DNA of 30,187 bases from a virus, in IMG/VR virus record IMGVR_UViG_3300032006_000052, positions 1 through 30,187 of that record. The stretch is one strand, 5' to 3'. Below, piece after piece: positions 6,457 through 14,352 of this stretch (within the stretch, counting starts at the first letter, position 1; each line of letters begins with the position of its first letter). Below the pieces are notes generated by a model, which was given only the letters and a program-made list of their open reading frames with translations, had not been told where the DNA came from and made no database searches. The position numbers and the translations under genes are program-made.

Positions 6457-9153
6457 TTAGTTGCCCTTGATGTATCCGAGTTTTCTCATCTTCTCTCTAA
6501 AATTCTTTCTACGACCATCTATTTTGTGGTCTGAAGGATTTGCGTCTTTTTCTTCGTGATCGCCTTTCCAATTTTTATCTACATAATCAAAGAATTCTTT
6601 CTTCTTTTCACCTTCTAATTCATCAGGTGAATTAACACCAAACTTTTTAAGTGCTTTCATAAAGAATTTTTGATATGCTTCTTTGTCGCCACCTTCTGGT
6701 ATCCATTTATCAATACCTTCATTAGCTAATCTTAATGCATTTCTTACTTCTGGATCATCTGATAGACCTTTTTTTAATTTTTCTATAGCTGTTACTGCTC
6801 CAGTCATATTTCCACCTGCATATCGTTTGTCCCAAACAATACCCATTGCCATTTTAACTAATTTCTTAGGAAAGCGTCCTTCAGTCATAACTTGATTAAA
6901 TGTTTTCACTTCTGTTTCCCCTATATATTTGTAAGTGTATGACTTTCCTGTAAACTTATCTTTTACATTATAAGTATTTCCACTCAATTTTAGTATTTTT
7001 CCAGCAGCTTTTAATCCGTCTGGTTTTAAAAATTCTATTTCTTCACCCATTATATAAGCATCTTCTACTTCATCTCTTGTATATTCAGTAGGTTTTTGTT
7101 CTTCAACTGTAGATTCTAATGCTAATATAACTCTTTGTGTTTCTCTTTCATGGAATACATCTTCTAAATCTGTTTGTTTAAAAGATATAAAGCCATTCTT
7201 ACCAAGTTCTTTTTGAACTTGTTCAACTTGTAATTCTTTATCTAATATCATTCCAAAGCTATCACATGCTGCTATAATATCTTCAACTGTAGCATGTCTG
7301 TTTCCAAATCCATCAGTATTTATTGCTACTGCTCTTGGATATGCTTGTGATTTTAATTTGAATGGAGACTGTTTAGCATGTTCTTTTTGTTCTTTGAGTT
7401 TATCTTCTCTAGTTTCTTCTCTGATACCCAATCTTTTCATGTGTTTCTTAATTACTTCTCTTGCATCACCATTTGGATTCTTTTTACCAGCAGTATATAT
7501 ATCATCTAATAAACTGTCGTCCCCAATAAGATTACTAATTACATCTGAAGCATCATCACCATTTTTACCAAGTTTGATTGGTTTTTTCATCAAGTCTTTT
7601 AATTCTTTCTTTTGTTTAGAAGTCTTTGGTAATGCCCATGTTCCTTCTGCAAACATATTTTTAAATTTTGCTGAAGGAAGCTTTTGAATTTGTTCGAATG
7701 AAGATGAAATATCAAGTTCTTTAAAGTTTTTACCTCTTTCTTGACCCATTACCATTAATCTCCAACGATCTCCTTCATCAACAGCATTGATAATTACATC
7801 TTTACCTGAAGGGGCACTTTTTAGATTCTTCATCATTGGATTAAAGCTTATTCCATCTTTCTTTAATTGTGTAGAAACAATTTTTAGAGCTTTCTCAATT
7901 TCTTTACTATCTAGAAAAACTTCAAAATCTTTAAGTTTTTTACCACTTGGTAAATTTACACCAAATCTTTCTTGAACATCTTCTTTTAATTTATTGAATG
8001 CTCTCTTGTCAGCAACATTAGTCATTAACCAATCATCAACTTCATCTGCATCATCTGAACTAACTAGACCTTTATCATATGCATAAGCTAGTAAAGCTAA
8101 TTCTGCATCATAATCTAAGTCTTTGCCTCTTTGAAAATCTGCAATTTGTTTTTTGTATTTAGATTTAATCTGTCTAAGTTTCATTCCAACTCTTTCTTTA
8201 AGATTTTCTTCACCCATAGACTTCCAATCTTTTCTCAATCCCTTGATAACTTGTATTGAAACATTATACAACTTAGCAATCTTTGCATCTGAAACACCAG
8301 CTTCAAAATCCATAATAATGTCTTTCATTTTACCTTCATCTACATTCTTTAAATCTTTAGAGAATTTAACTTTAAACTTCTTGAGAGCTTTGTCAAGACC
8401 TGTATCTAATACAGCATATTCTTTCTTTAGACCTGGTGCTTTTCTTGTTTTTTTATTTCCATAATAATCTGAAAGGAAGCTCTTAGCTGCTGCTAAAGTT
8501 ATATTATGATCTCTTGCTAACTCTTTAGCTGTAGCACCCATTTGTATATCAATGAGAAGATCACCCATTTTACTTTCGTTTAAAGTGAATTCTTCTTTCA
8601 TACCCATAATCTTATGTGCTAATTTAACTAAAGTTTGAAGATTAGCTTTTTCCATTTTCTTTTTATTAGCATCATTTACTTTATCATAAGCCTGTGTTAT
8701 AACACTAGCCGTAAACATATCAACCATTATACCATTAATCTTTCTGGCTCCTTTAGTCTTAACAATATTTCGCATATCTGAAAGAGCACTCTCTAATTGT
8801 GCATTCTCAAACTTGAATAATTGATCAAATGCATACATTGAATAAGTTTTATAACCCATTTTAGCTAATTCTTTTTGGATTAATTTTTTTTGATATTCGA
8901 CTGAACCTTGTGCTGCTCTACCTAATTTCAAATAGGCTTTCTTTATTTCTTCTTCGCCAGCATGTTTTTTACCAAGACTTCTTGCAATACCTCTATCACC
9001 TTTATCATCTTTAGGTTTAGCTTCAGGTGCTTCTTTCATAACACCCATTTTCTGTGCGTTTTGTTGATAAGTAGTCTTAGCTGGGTTAGCTTTAGTAACC
9101 TCGCCTATTAAACTACGCAAATCTTTAAAATCGTTGATTATGTGTCCTGACAT
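6457..9153 (-). CDS. Large modular protein with duplicated HTH-like units
   Basis: The 898-residue cytoplasmic or virion protein is strongly charged and Lys-rich. Residues 193-231 (ESKMGDLLIDIQMG...) and 273-311 (EGKMKDIIMDFEAG...) are diverged copies exactly 80 residues apart; each ends in a helix-turn-helix-like segment (TAKELARDHNIT; SDAKIAKLYNVS). Further modules begin FAEGTWALPKT (501) and FNQVMTEGRFPKK (752). I recall the EGTWALP module from other marine phage proteins. Short sites of the form X-X-E-(G/S) precede several modules (LNE-S193, VDE-G273, FAE-G503, MTE-G758), as if it were processed into pieces by the prohead protease. A head-core or internal DNA-binding polyprotein is my best guess. 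No catalytic motif was seen. Confidence 0.6.
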   Translation of the reverse strand: MSGHIINDFKDLRSLIGEVTKANPAKTTYQQNAQKMGVMKEAPEAKPKDDKGDRGIARSLGKKHAGEEEIKKAYLKLGRAAQGSVEYQKKLIQKELAKMGYKTYSMYAFDQLFKFENAQLESALSDMRNIVKTKGARKINGIMVDMFTASVITQAYDKVNDANKKKMEKANLQTLVKLAHKIMGMKEEFTLNESKMGDLLIDIQMGATAKELARDHNITLAAAKSFLSDYYGNKKTRKAPGLKKEYAVLDTGLDKALKKFKVKFSKDLKNVDEGKMKDIIMDFEAGVSDAKIAKLYNVSIQVIKGLRKDWKSMGEENLKERVGMKLRQIKSKYKKQIADFQRGKDLDYDAELALLAYAYDKGLVSSDDADEVDDWLMTNVADKRAFNKLKEDVQERFGVNLPSGKKLKDFEVFLDSKEIEKALKIVSTQLKKDGISFNPMMKNLKSAPSGKDVIINAVDEGDRWRLMVMGQERGKNFKELDISSSFEQIQKLPSAKFKNMFAEGTWALPKTSKQKKELKDLMKKPIKLGKNGDDASDVISNLIGDDSLLDDIYTAGKKNPNGDAREVIKKHMKRLGIREETREDKLKEQKEHAKQSPFKLKSQAYPRAVAINTDGFGNRHATVEDIIAACDSFGMILDKELQVEQVQKELGKNGFISFKQTDLEDVFHERETQRVILALESTVEEQKPTEYTRDEVEDAYIMGEEIEFLKPDGLKAAGKILKLSGNTYNVKDKFTGKSYTYKYIGETEVKTFNQVMTEGRFPKKLVKMAMGIVWDKRYAGGNMTGAVTAIEKLKKGLSDDPEVRNALRLANEGIDKWIPEGGDKEAYQKFFMKALKKFGVNSPDELEGEKKKEFFDYVDKNWKGDHEEKDANPSDHKIDGRRKNFREKMRKLGYIKGN

Positions 9154-9157
9154 AGTA

Positions 9158-9433
9158 TTAGTTCGAATTGATTGCTACGCCTACTGCCATTACTGCCGCG
9201 TTTGCTGCAAATAATTGATCAGAAGGGTCTTTTTGAATTATAACTTCTTGTTGGCCTTCTATTGTAAATGTTCCAATATCTGTTCCGCCAGATTCTTCTA
9301 AAGTTACTAAATATTCAGTTCCAGCTGCTGCAGTATTGAGTAGTCTAACATAACGACTGCTACCCACATTAGATGCTGCACCTGTACTAGTGCCTAAAGC
9401 TGCTTCAGTTGTGATTGGTTTCCATAAGGTCAT
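9158..9433 (-). CDS. Small virion (decoration-like) protein
   Basis: The 91-residue product (begins MTLWKPITTEAALGTSTGAA) is Ala/Thr/Gly-rich and beta-predicted, like small head-decoration or whisker proteins. Its opening is similar to the MPLWG protein at 5370-5963. It has no signal peptide or cysteines. A GGAG site lies about nine bases before the ATG, and a CATAAATA late-type box lies 23 bases upstream, consistent with late expression. Specific role not recognised. Confidence 0.55.
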   Translation of the reverse strand: MTLWKPITTEAALGTSTGAASNVGSSRYVRLLNTAAAGTEYLVTLEESGGTDIGTFTIEGQQEVIIQKDPSDQLFAANAAVMAVGVAINSN

Positions 9434-9455
9434 GGTTTTTATCTCCTATTAATTC

Positions 9456-9463
9456 TATTTATG
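9456..9463 (-). promoter_or_regulatory. Possible late promoter (CATAAATA)
   Basis: A one-mismatch version of the T4 late box, 23 bases upstream of the 9433 start and ahead of its GGAG ribosome site. Confidence 0.35.
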
Positions 9464-9476
9464 TATTTGAAATTTT

Positions 9477-9866
9477 CTATGCTGAGACTTGTCCATCAAA
9501 TTCAGCATAATCCTCTAATAATTTGTTTTCTGCAGATATTATTTCTTCATCTTTATTTAATTCTTTTATCCATTGACTATATTTTGTAGTATAATCATTG
9601 GCTGTAGTCCAACCTCTTGCTTGTTTAACTTCTGATGTTCTTAAATTTGTTGGAATTTCCCAAGTAACTGTTTCACTTCCTTTTTTTGTTGAATTTTCCC
9701 AATCTATTATTTCAACTGTTTCTTCACTAGAATCACTTGGGTTTGTAAATGTAACTTCTTTCATAACTATATTAGTATAAACACAACATTCAACAATAAG
9801 TGCTATACACTCACTATCTGAACCACCGGCTCTATCTACTTCTATGTTTCTTTTAAATGTTAGCAT
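9477..9866 (-). CDS. Putative structural or tail-associated protein
   Basis: The product is 129 residues from the ATG at 9866. I chose this over an in-frame ATG at 9950 because AAGGA lies six bases upstream and the longer form overlaps the neighbour. The sequence has an N-terminal beta-like region (CIALIVECCVYTNIVMKEVTF), an acidic mid-part (SEETVEIIDWENSTK) and a helical C-terminus. No family is recognised. It directly follows the likely tail or fibre gene at 9874-10686, so a virion part or its chaperone is plausible. Confidence 0.55.
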   Translation of the reverse strand: MLTFKRNIEVDRAGGSDSECIALIVECCVYTNIVMKEVTFTNPSDSSEETVEIIDWENSTKKGSETVTWEIPTNLRTSEVKQARGWTTANDYTTKYSQWIKELNKDEEIISAENKLLEDYAEFDGQVSA

Positions 9867-9873
9867 AATTTCC

Positions 9874-10686
9874 TTAACAACAATAAGTTGTTTGAGCTGT
9901 AACTCCATATCCTGTATAGAATTTAAAATCTCTTGGTTCACAACCAGCAACTGTAACTGTAAAAGTTATATACCACTTCCAATAACTAGTTGAGCCACCT
10001 ATTGCACACTCTGCTATACTCTGTGTTGCCCACTTATAACCTATTTTTGTGTTAGTTGATACTAAATTAGAACTTGTAGAACCTGATGATGTAGCTTGTG
10101 CATTTACTGGAATATTATTTACAGGGGTAATAGCATTACCATATGCTACTGAAACTGTTGTTGAAGTATCGGCTGCTGCCCCTGCTAATCTTGCAATTTC
10201 TGTATCACTAGTAATAGCTGAATCATTTCCAATATAAGTAATATGACCAGCAGCGTGAACTCCTTCACCACCATACCATACTATATCATTACTAACTCTT
10301 TTACAATAGAGTTCTACACTATTTTGAACTATAGTGCTACAACCACCGGAAGCTGAAGGAATACTAGTATAAACACTTGTATCAGATAAAGTTGAATTAG
10401 ATGCGGCCGCATCCCATGTTATAGGTGTAACACGATTATAATTTTTCCATTCACTTAAACTTGAAGGATTAGAATCTAAATCACTTTGATCAGAAGTAAC
10501 TGTATCATCACTAGTCATAGTGCCCACACCTGTAAGTGTGAATCTAGAATCTGATGCGTTACTTTTATCAATTGCAACCCATTTTGTATTCATATCTTTA
10601 AGTGAGATATTATCTCCTGCAGAATATGATTTACCTAATTCAGCTCTAACTGTAGATACACCAATATTAGTTGTTCCAATTGTCAT
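9874..10686 (-). CDS. Likely tail or fibre structural protein
   Basis: The 270-residue protein's N-terminus (TTNIGVSTVRAELGKSYSAGDNISLKDMN) matches the recurrent phage tail/baseplate-associated opening in which a V-S-x-(S/T)-x-(I/V)-R-x-E-L segment is followed by ISL-x-D. The rest is Ser/Thr/Ala-rich, beta-predicted and ends in an aromatic, Cys-containing segment (CEPRDFKFYTGYG). There is no signal peptide. The ATG overlaps the kinase stop as TAATG with GGAG before it, and an exact TATAAATA late box lies 41 bases upstream inside the kinase gene. This allows late expression separate from the upstream enzymes. Role in host contact is inferred. Confidence 0.6.
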   Translation of the reverse strand: MTIGTTNIGVSTVRAELGKSYSAGDNISLKDMNTKWVAIDKSNASDSRFTLTGVGTMTSDDTVTSDQSDLDSNPSSLSEWKNYNRVTPITWDAAASNSTLSDTSVYTSIPSASGGCSTIVQNSVELYCKRVSNDIVWYGGEGVHAAGHITYIGNDSAITSDTEIARLAGAAADTSTTVSVAYGNAITPVNNIPVNAQATSSGSTSSNLVSTNTKIGYKWATQSIAECAIGGSTSYWKWYITFTVTVAGCEPRDFKFYTGYGVTAQTTYCC

Positions 10687-11423
10687 TATTGTTTACTCCA
10701 AAACCGATAAAATGATCTTATACTATTATTTATACTCTCTGTAGTCATAGAATCTTGTCCTCTTTTAACAGCTGCCACCCATTCTTGTCCTTTTACTGGT
10801 ATCTTAACTGCCCATGTAGATAATTTTCCTGCAAGAGATATATCTACTTTTCCATCAAATTCATTTTCTATTACATGATAATCTCTAGGAGCTACTGATC
10901 TCTTTAAAAACTTCTTAGCTTCTTGTGCACCACTCCATGAATATTTAACAACATCTGGTGGAATAGTTCTTGATCTCTGTTGATTTCTTTTCTGTGCTGT
11001 TTCTAATGATGTTTCAATAAATATTACTTTAACATCATATCCTACTTGTTTTAATTTTTTTATTATTTTAACAACTTTTTTCTGATCTCCTGATGTTGAA
11101 TCAAGTAATACACCCAATCTAGCATCAATAGTTGTATCTAATCTTTTTTGTGTTAATGCTTTCGCTGCCATTCTGGCCACTTCTCTATCTTCTAGTTCAT
11201 TCTCTGGCATCTTTAATGAGAGACCTTTCTTTTTCATTAACATAGTAAAGAAATCATCTGAATTGACTACTCTTAATCCCAATGTTTTTAATCCTAACTT
11301 CTGTGCTATATAAGACTTACCACTACCAGGTCCACCTGCTAGTATAATTGCTTTAAATATTCCAGGATCATTAACACCTTCATCTAAAACTAGTGTTTCT
11401 TCTCTGTAATTAAGTATATCCAT
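10686..11423 (-). CDS. P-loop kinase (zeta-toxin / AAA_33-like)
   Basis: The 245-residue protein has a clear Walker A, GGPGSGKS (residues 30-37). It also has the VVNSDDFF segment after strand 2, a buried strand ending in VLLDSTS, and a lid-like RNQQRSR region, as in nucleotide/nucleoside kinases and zeta-toxin-type kinases. The substrate cannot be read. The N-terminal leader ends VLDEG (L-D-E, residues 13-15), a possible prohead-protease site. It overlaps the end of the NMNAT-like gene by 14 bases. In NadR-type enzymes an NMN adenylyltransferase and a P-loop kinase are fused, so a linked role in NAD or nucleotide metabolism is a reasonable hypothesis. Confidence 0.75.
   Translation of the reverse strand: MDILNYREETLVLDEGVNDPGIFKAIILAGGPGSGKSYIAQKLGLKTLGLRVVNSDDFFTMLMKKKGLSLKMPENELEDREVARMAAKALTQKRLDTTIDARLGVLLDSTSGDQKKVVKIIKKLKQVGYDVKVIFIETSLETAQKRNQQRSRTIPPDVVKYSWSGAQEAKKFLKRSVAPRDYHVIENEFDGKVDISLAGKLSTWAVKIPVKGQEWVAAVKRGQDSMTTESINNSIRSFYRFWSKQ
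10727..10734 (-). promoter_or_regulatory. T4-type late promoter box
   Basis: Exact TATAAATA within the 3' end of the kinase gene, giving a leader of about 35 bases with a GGAG ribosome site for the tail-like gene starting at 10686. Confidence 0.6.
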
Positions 11424-12567
11424 ATTTTCTCTTAGCCATTGTCATTGCTGTTGCGTGCATTACTTCATCAGCTCTATCGCCATATCTTTTTTTGAAATCA
11501 TCTCTCTCTGATTTTAATTCTTTATACATCTTTTCTTTATAAGCTAATACTTTTTTAGGTAAATCTTCTTGTTCTCTCCATGTTGATATTTTTCTCCAAT
11601 CAACAACAGGTTCATGTGGTGTAAAGTCTTGTGCATACTCTCTACCTTCTTGAGAACCCCATTCATGTACTTGTGGAACATATATTTCATTCATAAAATC
11701 AGGAAAATCTTCATTAATGCCCATACCCTTCCGCACCGCCGTATATAGTTGTTGCCCAAGTCTATAGCCTTTTGGCAACGCCTTAATGAATTCATCTTCC
11801 TGATCTGAATATGCTAAGTGTCTCATTTTAGATGCTGACATACCTGATACATCTTCTGCATCTGGATCTCTATCTCCTGCAGATACAACTTTAATTGTTT
11901 CAAAATTATAATATCCGTGTCTTGATTTAACTCCATTATATTTATTCAGTAATGTTTCAAATTCTTTTATTCTATCTGAACCTACAACCATTTGAACATA
12001 TCTATACCCTTGATTATATAAATCTACAACAACTTCAAATACTGTTCTTGATGTTGATTTTGCTACATTAATACCTCTTGGTAACATAGGATTCATAAAT
12101 TTACGAATTTGTCGATTTGTTAATGGATTCTTTTTCTTATCTGTTGTATGAGTAGTATATATTAATACATCTTGTCCTGATGATATTGATTTCATCTTAG
12201 CGGCTAATTTCATGTGGCCAACAGTAGGTGGATTAAATCTACCAAATGTAAATGTTGCTCCTTTAACTGGTGCTTCTTTTATTTCTTTAAATTCTTTTAA
12301 TCTACTCTCAAACTTAAAATTCAACATTTTTTGAATTGTCATTTTTTTCTGTCTAGAGAAGTGCTGTATTTCTCCAGCAATAATTTCTCTATCTTCATAA
12401 GGTAAACTATCAAACCATTTCATAAAGAAATCGTACCCTTTTCTTGACAGTTGCGTACCTTTTATAGCTAGTTTTTGAATATCTCTTGGCACACCAGGAG
12501 TAACACTTAACTGTTTTAAAGCTTTAGTCATTAATTTATTAAAATCGTCTTGTGCTTTTGTACTCAT
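11410..12567 (-). CDS. NMNAT-like nucleotidyltransferase with N-terminal extension
   Basis: In this 385-residue protein, residues 109-118 (GRFNPPTVGH) are the nucleotide-binding GxFxPxxxGH signature of the HIGH superfamily (NMN/nicotinate-nucleotide or cytidylyltransferases). The later SGMSASKMRHLA is the second substrate/ATP motif (ISxTxxR-like). It would transfer a nucleotidyl group, for instance making NAD from NMN and ATP, in the cell or, if packaged, just after infection. About 100 helical residues precede the catalytic domain and end EFKEIKE-APVKG, where I-K-E is a possible protease site. The C-terminal 80 residues are charged and unassigned. It overlaps the kinase gene and, by ATGA, the cupin-like gene. 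Exact substrate uncertain. Confidence 0.8.
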   Translation of the reverse strand: MSTKAQDDFNKLMTKALKQLSVTPGVPRDIQKLAIKGTQLSRKGYDFFMKWFDSLPYEDREIIAGEIQHFSRQKKMTIQKMLNFKFESRLKEFKEIKEAPVKGATFTFGRFNPPTVGHMKLAAKMKSISSGQDVLIYTTHTTDKKKNPLTNRQIRKFMNPMLPRGINVAKSTSRTVFEVVVDLYNQGYRYVQMVVGSDRIKEFETLLNKYNGVKSRHGYYNFETIKVVSAGDRDPDAEDVSGMSASKMRHLAYSDQEDEFIKALPKGYRLGQQLYTAVRKGMGINEDFPDFMNEIYVPQVHEWGSQEGREYAQDFTPHEPVVDWRKISTWREQEDLPKKVLAYKEKMYKELKSERDDFKKRYGDRADEVMHATAMTMAKRKYGYT

Positions 12568-12830
12568 TGTTTTTCTATCTTTAATACTAAATCAGTTTTT
12601 CCTTTTATTAATCTATGATGAACTAATTTTGGTATGTTATATTCTTTTCCTTTTTCTAGTAATATTGGAAACTTTTCATGTAATTGAAACTGCCATGCTT
12701 CACCTTCTATTACAGTTATTTTTCTATCTTCTTTATCTCTATGCCAAACAAATTCTTCTGCAGCTTGTTCTACGCTAAATGTTCTAACATCTCCATCATC
12801 TATGTATGGATTACCACCAATAATTACCAC
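12564..12830 (-). CDS. Small cupin-like protein
   Basis: The 88-residue beta-rich protein has the flow of a single cupin barrel: EEFVWHRDKEDRKITVIEGEAW, then LLEKGKEYNIPKLVHHRLI. Glu and His residues are placed as possible metal ligands. The start is uncertain. There is no ATG; the GTG at 12830 lies immediately after an AGGGAGG ribosome site, unusually close, so one of the following ATT codons might be used instead. It overlaps the previous gene by 20 bases and the next by ATGA. Function, if enzymatic, cannot be told. Confidence 0.5.
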   Translation of the reverse strand: MVIIGGNPYIDDGDVRTFSVEQAAEEFVWHRDKEDRKITVIEGEAWQFQLHEKFPILLEKGKEYNIPKLVHHRLIKGKTDLVLKIEKQ

Positions 12831-13164
12831 CTCCCTTTAATCCTAGTTCTTTAGCATAACTAGGTAATCTACAACTCCAATATCTAGCAGATAATTTATC
12901 TGTAGCATTTTCACAATCATGCCTAGAAGCAAAATTCTTTCTAGCTTCAGGATCATTTATCTTAACAGACAAATCACCACCACCATCTGCAGCCCCAAAA
13001 GAAACTTTTTTAACTTTATCTCCGTCTTTTACATAGACATAGAATTTCTTTGAACCGCCTCTTTTAGGTTTATTTAATTCTTCTTCTTCAATCATAGGCA
13101 TTTCTAAAGGAACATGACTTCCTTCATATAAACCATATTGAATATGTTCTAAAAATGTTTTCAT
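12811..13164 (-). CDS. Conserved marine-phage protein with MKTFLEHI leader (DUF5872-like)
   Basis: The 117-residue protein starts MKTFLEHIQYGLYEG, a capsid-targeting-like leader ending L-Y-E. A widely conserved module follows: GGSKKFYVYVKDGDKVKKVSFG, DPEARKNFASRHDC, then ARYWSCRLPSYAKELG. I remember this module from many T4-like marine phages, sometimes named DUF5872. Its Cys and His residues (RHDC, SCRLP) could bind metal. Biochemical role unknown; a virion-internal protein is plausible. It overlaps its upstream neighbour by ATGA. Confidence 0.6.
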   Translation of the reverse strand: MKTFLEHIQYGLYEGSHVPLEMPMIEEEELNKPKRGGSKKFYVYVKDGDKVKKVSFGAADGGGDLSVKINDPEARKNFASRHDCENATDKLSARYWSCRLPSYAKELGLKGGGNYWW

Positions 13165-14351
13165 TTATCCCAATTCTTCGCTACAGTAAAGTTATTAAAA
13201 CTAAACTCTAATTTATCTACTATTTTAACAGCTCCACCTGATTTGTCAATAGCTACATATCCTTCTGGATTAACTACTTTTAAACCATTAGGTGTTTTAA
13301 CAAAAGTTCTTGCTAATCCTTTAGCTGAATCTAATTGTTTTATAATCATCATTTTAGCTTGATTTAAATAGTTTATAAAATCTACTAAATTCTTTAACAT
13401 AGTAGTTGCTTTTCTAATTTCAGTTAAGTGTGATTTTAAAGTCTTTTCACTTTTATTCTTTATCCACCAATCATTAAAATGCTTAAAATACATTTGAACT
13501 ACTTTGCCTGATGCTGGTAGTGCTTTTCCTGCTCTAGTATAAGTATTTAGATAAGTTTTAAATCCAGCTCCAGGCGGAACTGTATCTTGCCATCTTAAAA
13601 ATCTATTTAAATCAGTTGAATTTATTCTTTGAAATTGTTTTCCTGCTTGTGATAATAAGTTTGTTACTGCAACTGTGTCTTTAGCTGTGAATGAAGCTCT
13701 ACCTGATACATCTTTATATGTTGCATCGTCTTGCCATACACTAGATGATTTACCGGGTATCTTAGCACCAAATGTTGCTTTTAAGTTATCTATTGAATCA
13801 CCCTTATATGTAGTATGCCAAACAACCCCTATTTTTGCTTGATTTATTTTTCGTCCAATCTCACTATTTACAGGAACAGCATACATAATTGTATTTGGTT
13901 GAAATGTATAATATGACTCTCCATCAATTTCTGTAGTTGATACATCATCTGTAAACATAATATCACCTTGAAGAATTTCTCTCATTCCTAATTTACTAAA
14001 TTCATCTAAAGCAACTCCAAGTTTACTTGCTAACTCACCACTCTTATCTGCATTAATATCTGCTTTTGTAAAATAAGATGCTCCTTCTCTATTTCTTTTT
14101 CTAAATAAACTTTTTGTTGCAACAAAGAATTTTCCATCTTTTTCAGGGTGTGGTCCAGCAAATACAGCAGGAGCTCCATCCCATTTAACAGTTACATTTA
14201 ATTTCTTATTTGAACCACCAGCAAACATATCTCTTAATGCCTGTAGAAATTGTATTGAACTTCTACCACCGGCAATACCAAAGTTTAGAATTTCATCTTC
14301 AAGATGTTCTAAATGTAAATTCTTTCCTGCTGCTTCTGTTAAATATTCCAT
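13161..14351 (-). CDS. DUF6267-like protein with ligase-type KxDG motif
   Basis: The 396-residue protein has KWDGAPAVFAG at residues 56-66, matching motif I (K-x-D-G) of covalent nucleotidyltransferases such as DNA/RNA ligases, where the lysine (Lys56) is adenylylated. The following KFFVATKSLFRK could be a motif Ia-like strand, and LQGDIMFTDD may correspond to a later motif. I recall the whole protein type as DUF6267 of marine T4-like phages. It starts MEYLTEAAGK, with L-T-E at residues 4-6 as a possible protease site. Ligase or end-healing activity is inference from one strong motif; the remaining motifs were not confidently aligned. Confidence 0.6.
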   Translation of the reverse strand: MEYLTEAAGKNLHLEHLEDEILNFGIAGGRSSIQFLQALRDMFAGGSNKKLNVTVKWDGAPAVFAGPHPEKDGKFFVATKSLFRKRNREGASYFTKADINADKSGELASKLGVALDEFSKLGMREILQGDIMFTDDVSTTEIDGESYYTFQPNTIMYAVPVNSEIGRKINQAKIGVVWHTTYKGDSIDNLKATFGAKIPGKSSSVWQDDATYKDVSGRASFTAKDTVAVTNLLSQAGKQFQRINSTDLNRFLRWQDTVPPGAGFKTYLNTYTRAGKALPASGKVVQMYFKHFNDWWIKNKSEKTLKSHLTEIRKATTMLKNLVDFINYLNQAKMMIIKQLDSAKGLARTFVKTPNGLKVVNPEGYVAIDKSGGAVKIVDKLEFSFNNFTVAKNWDK

Positions 14352-14352
14352 A

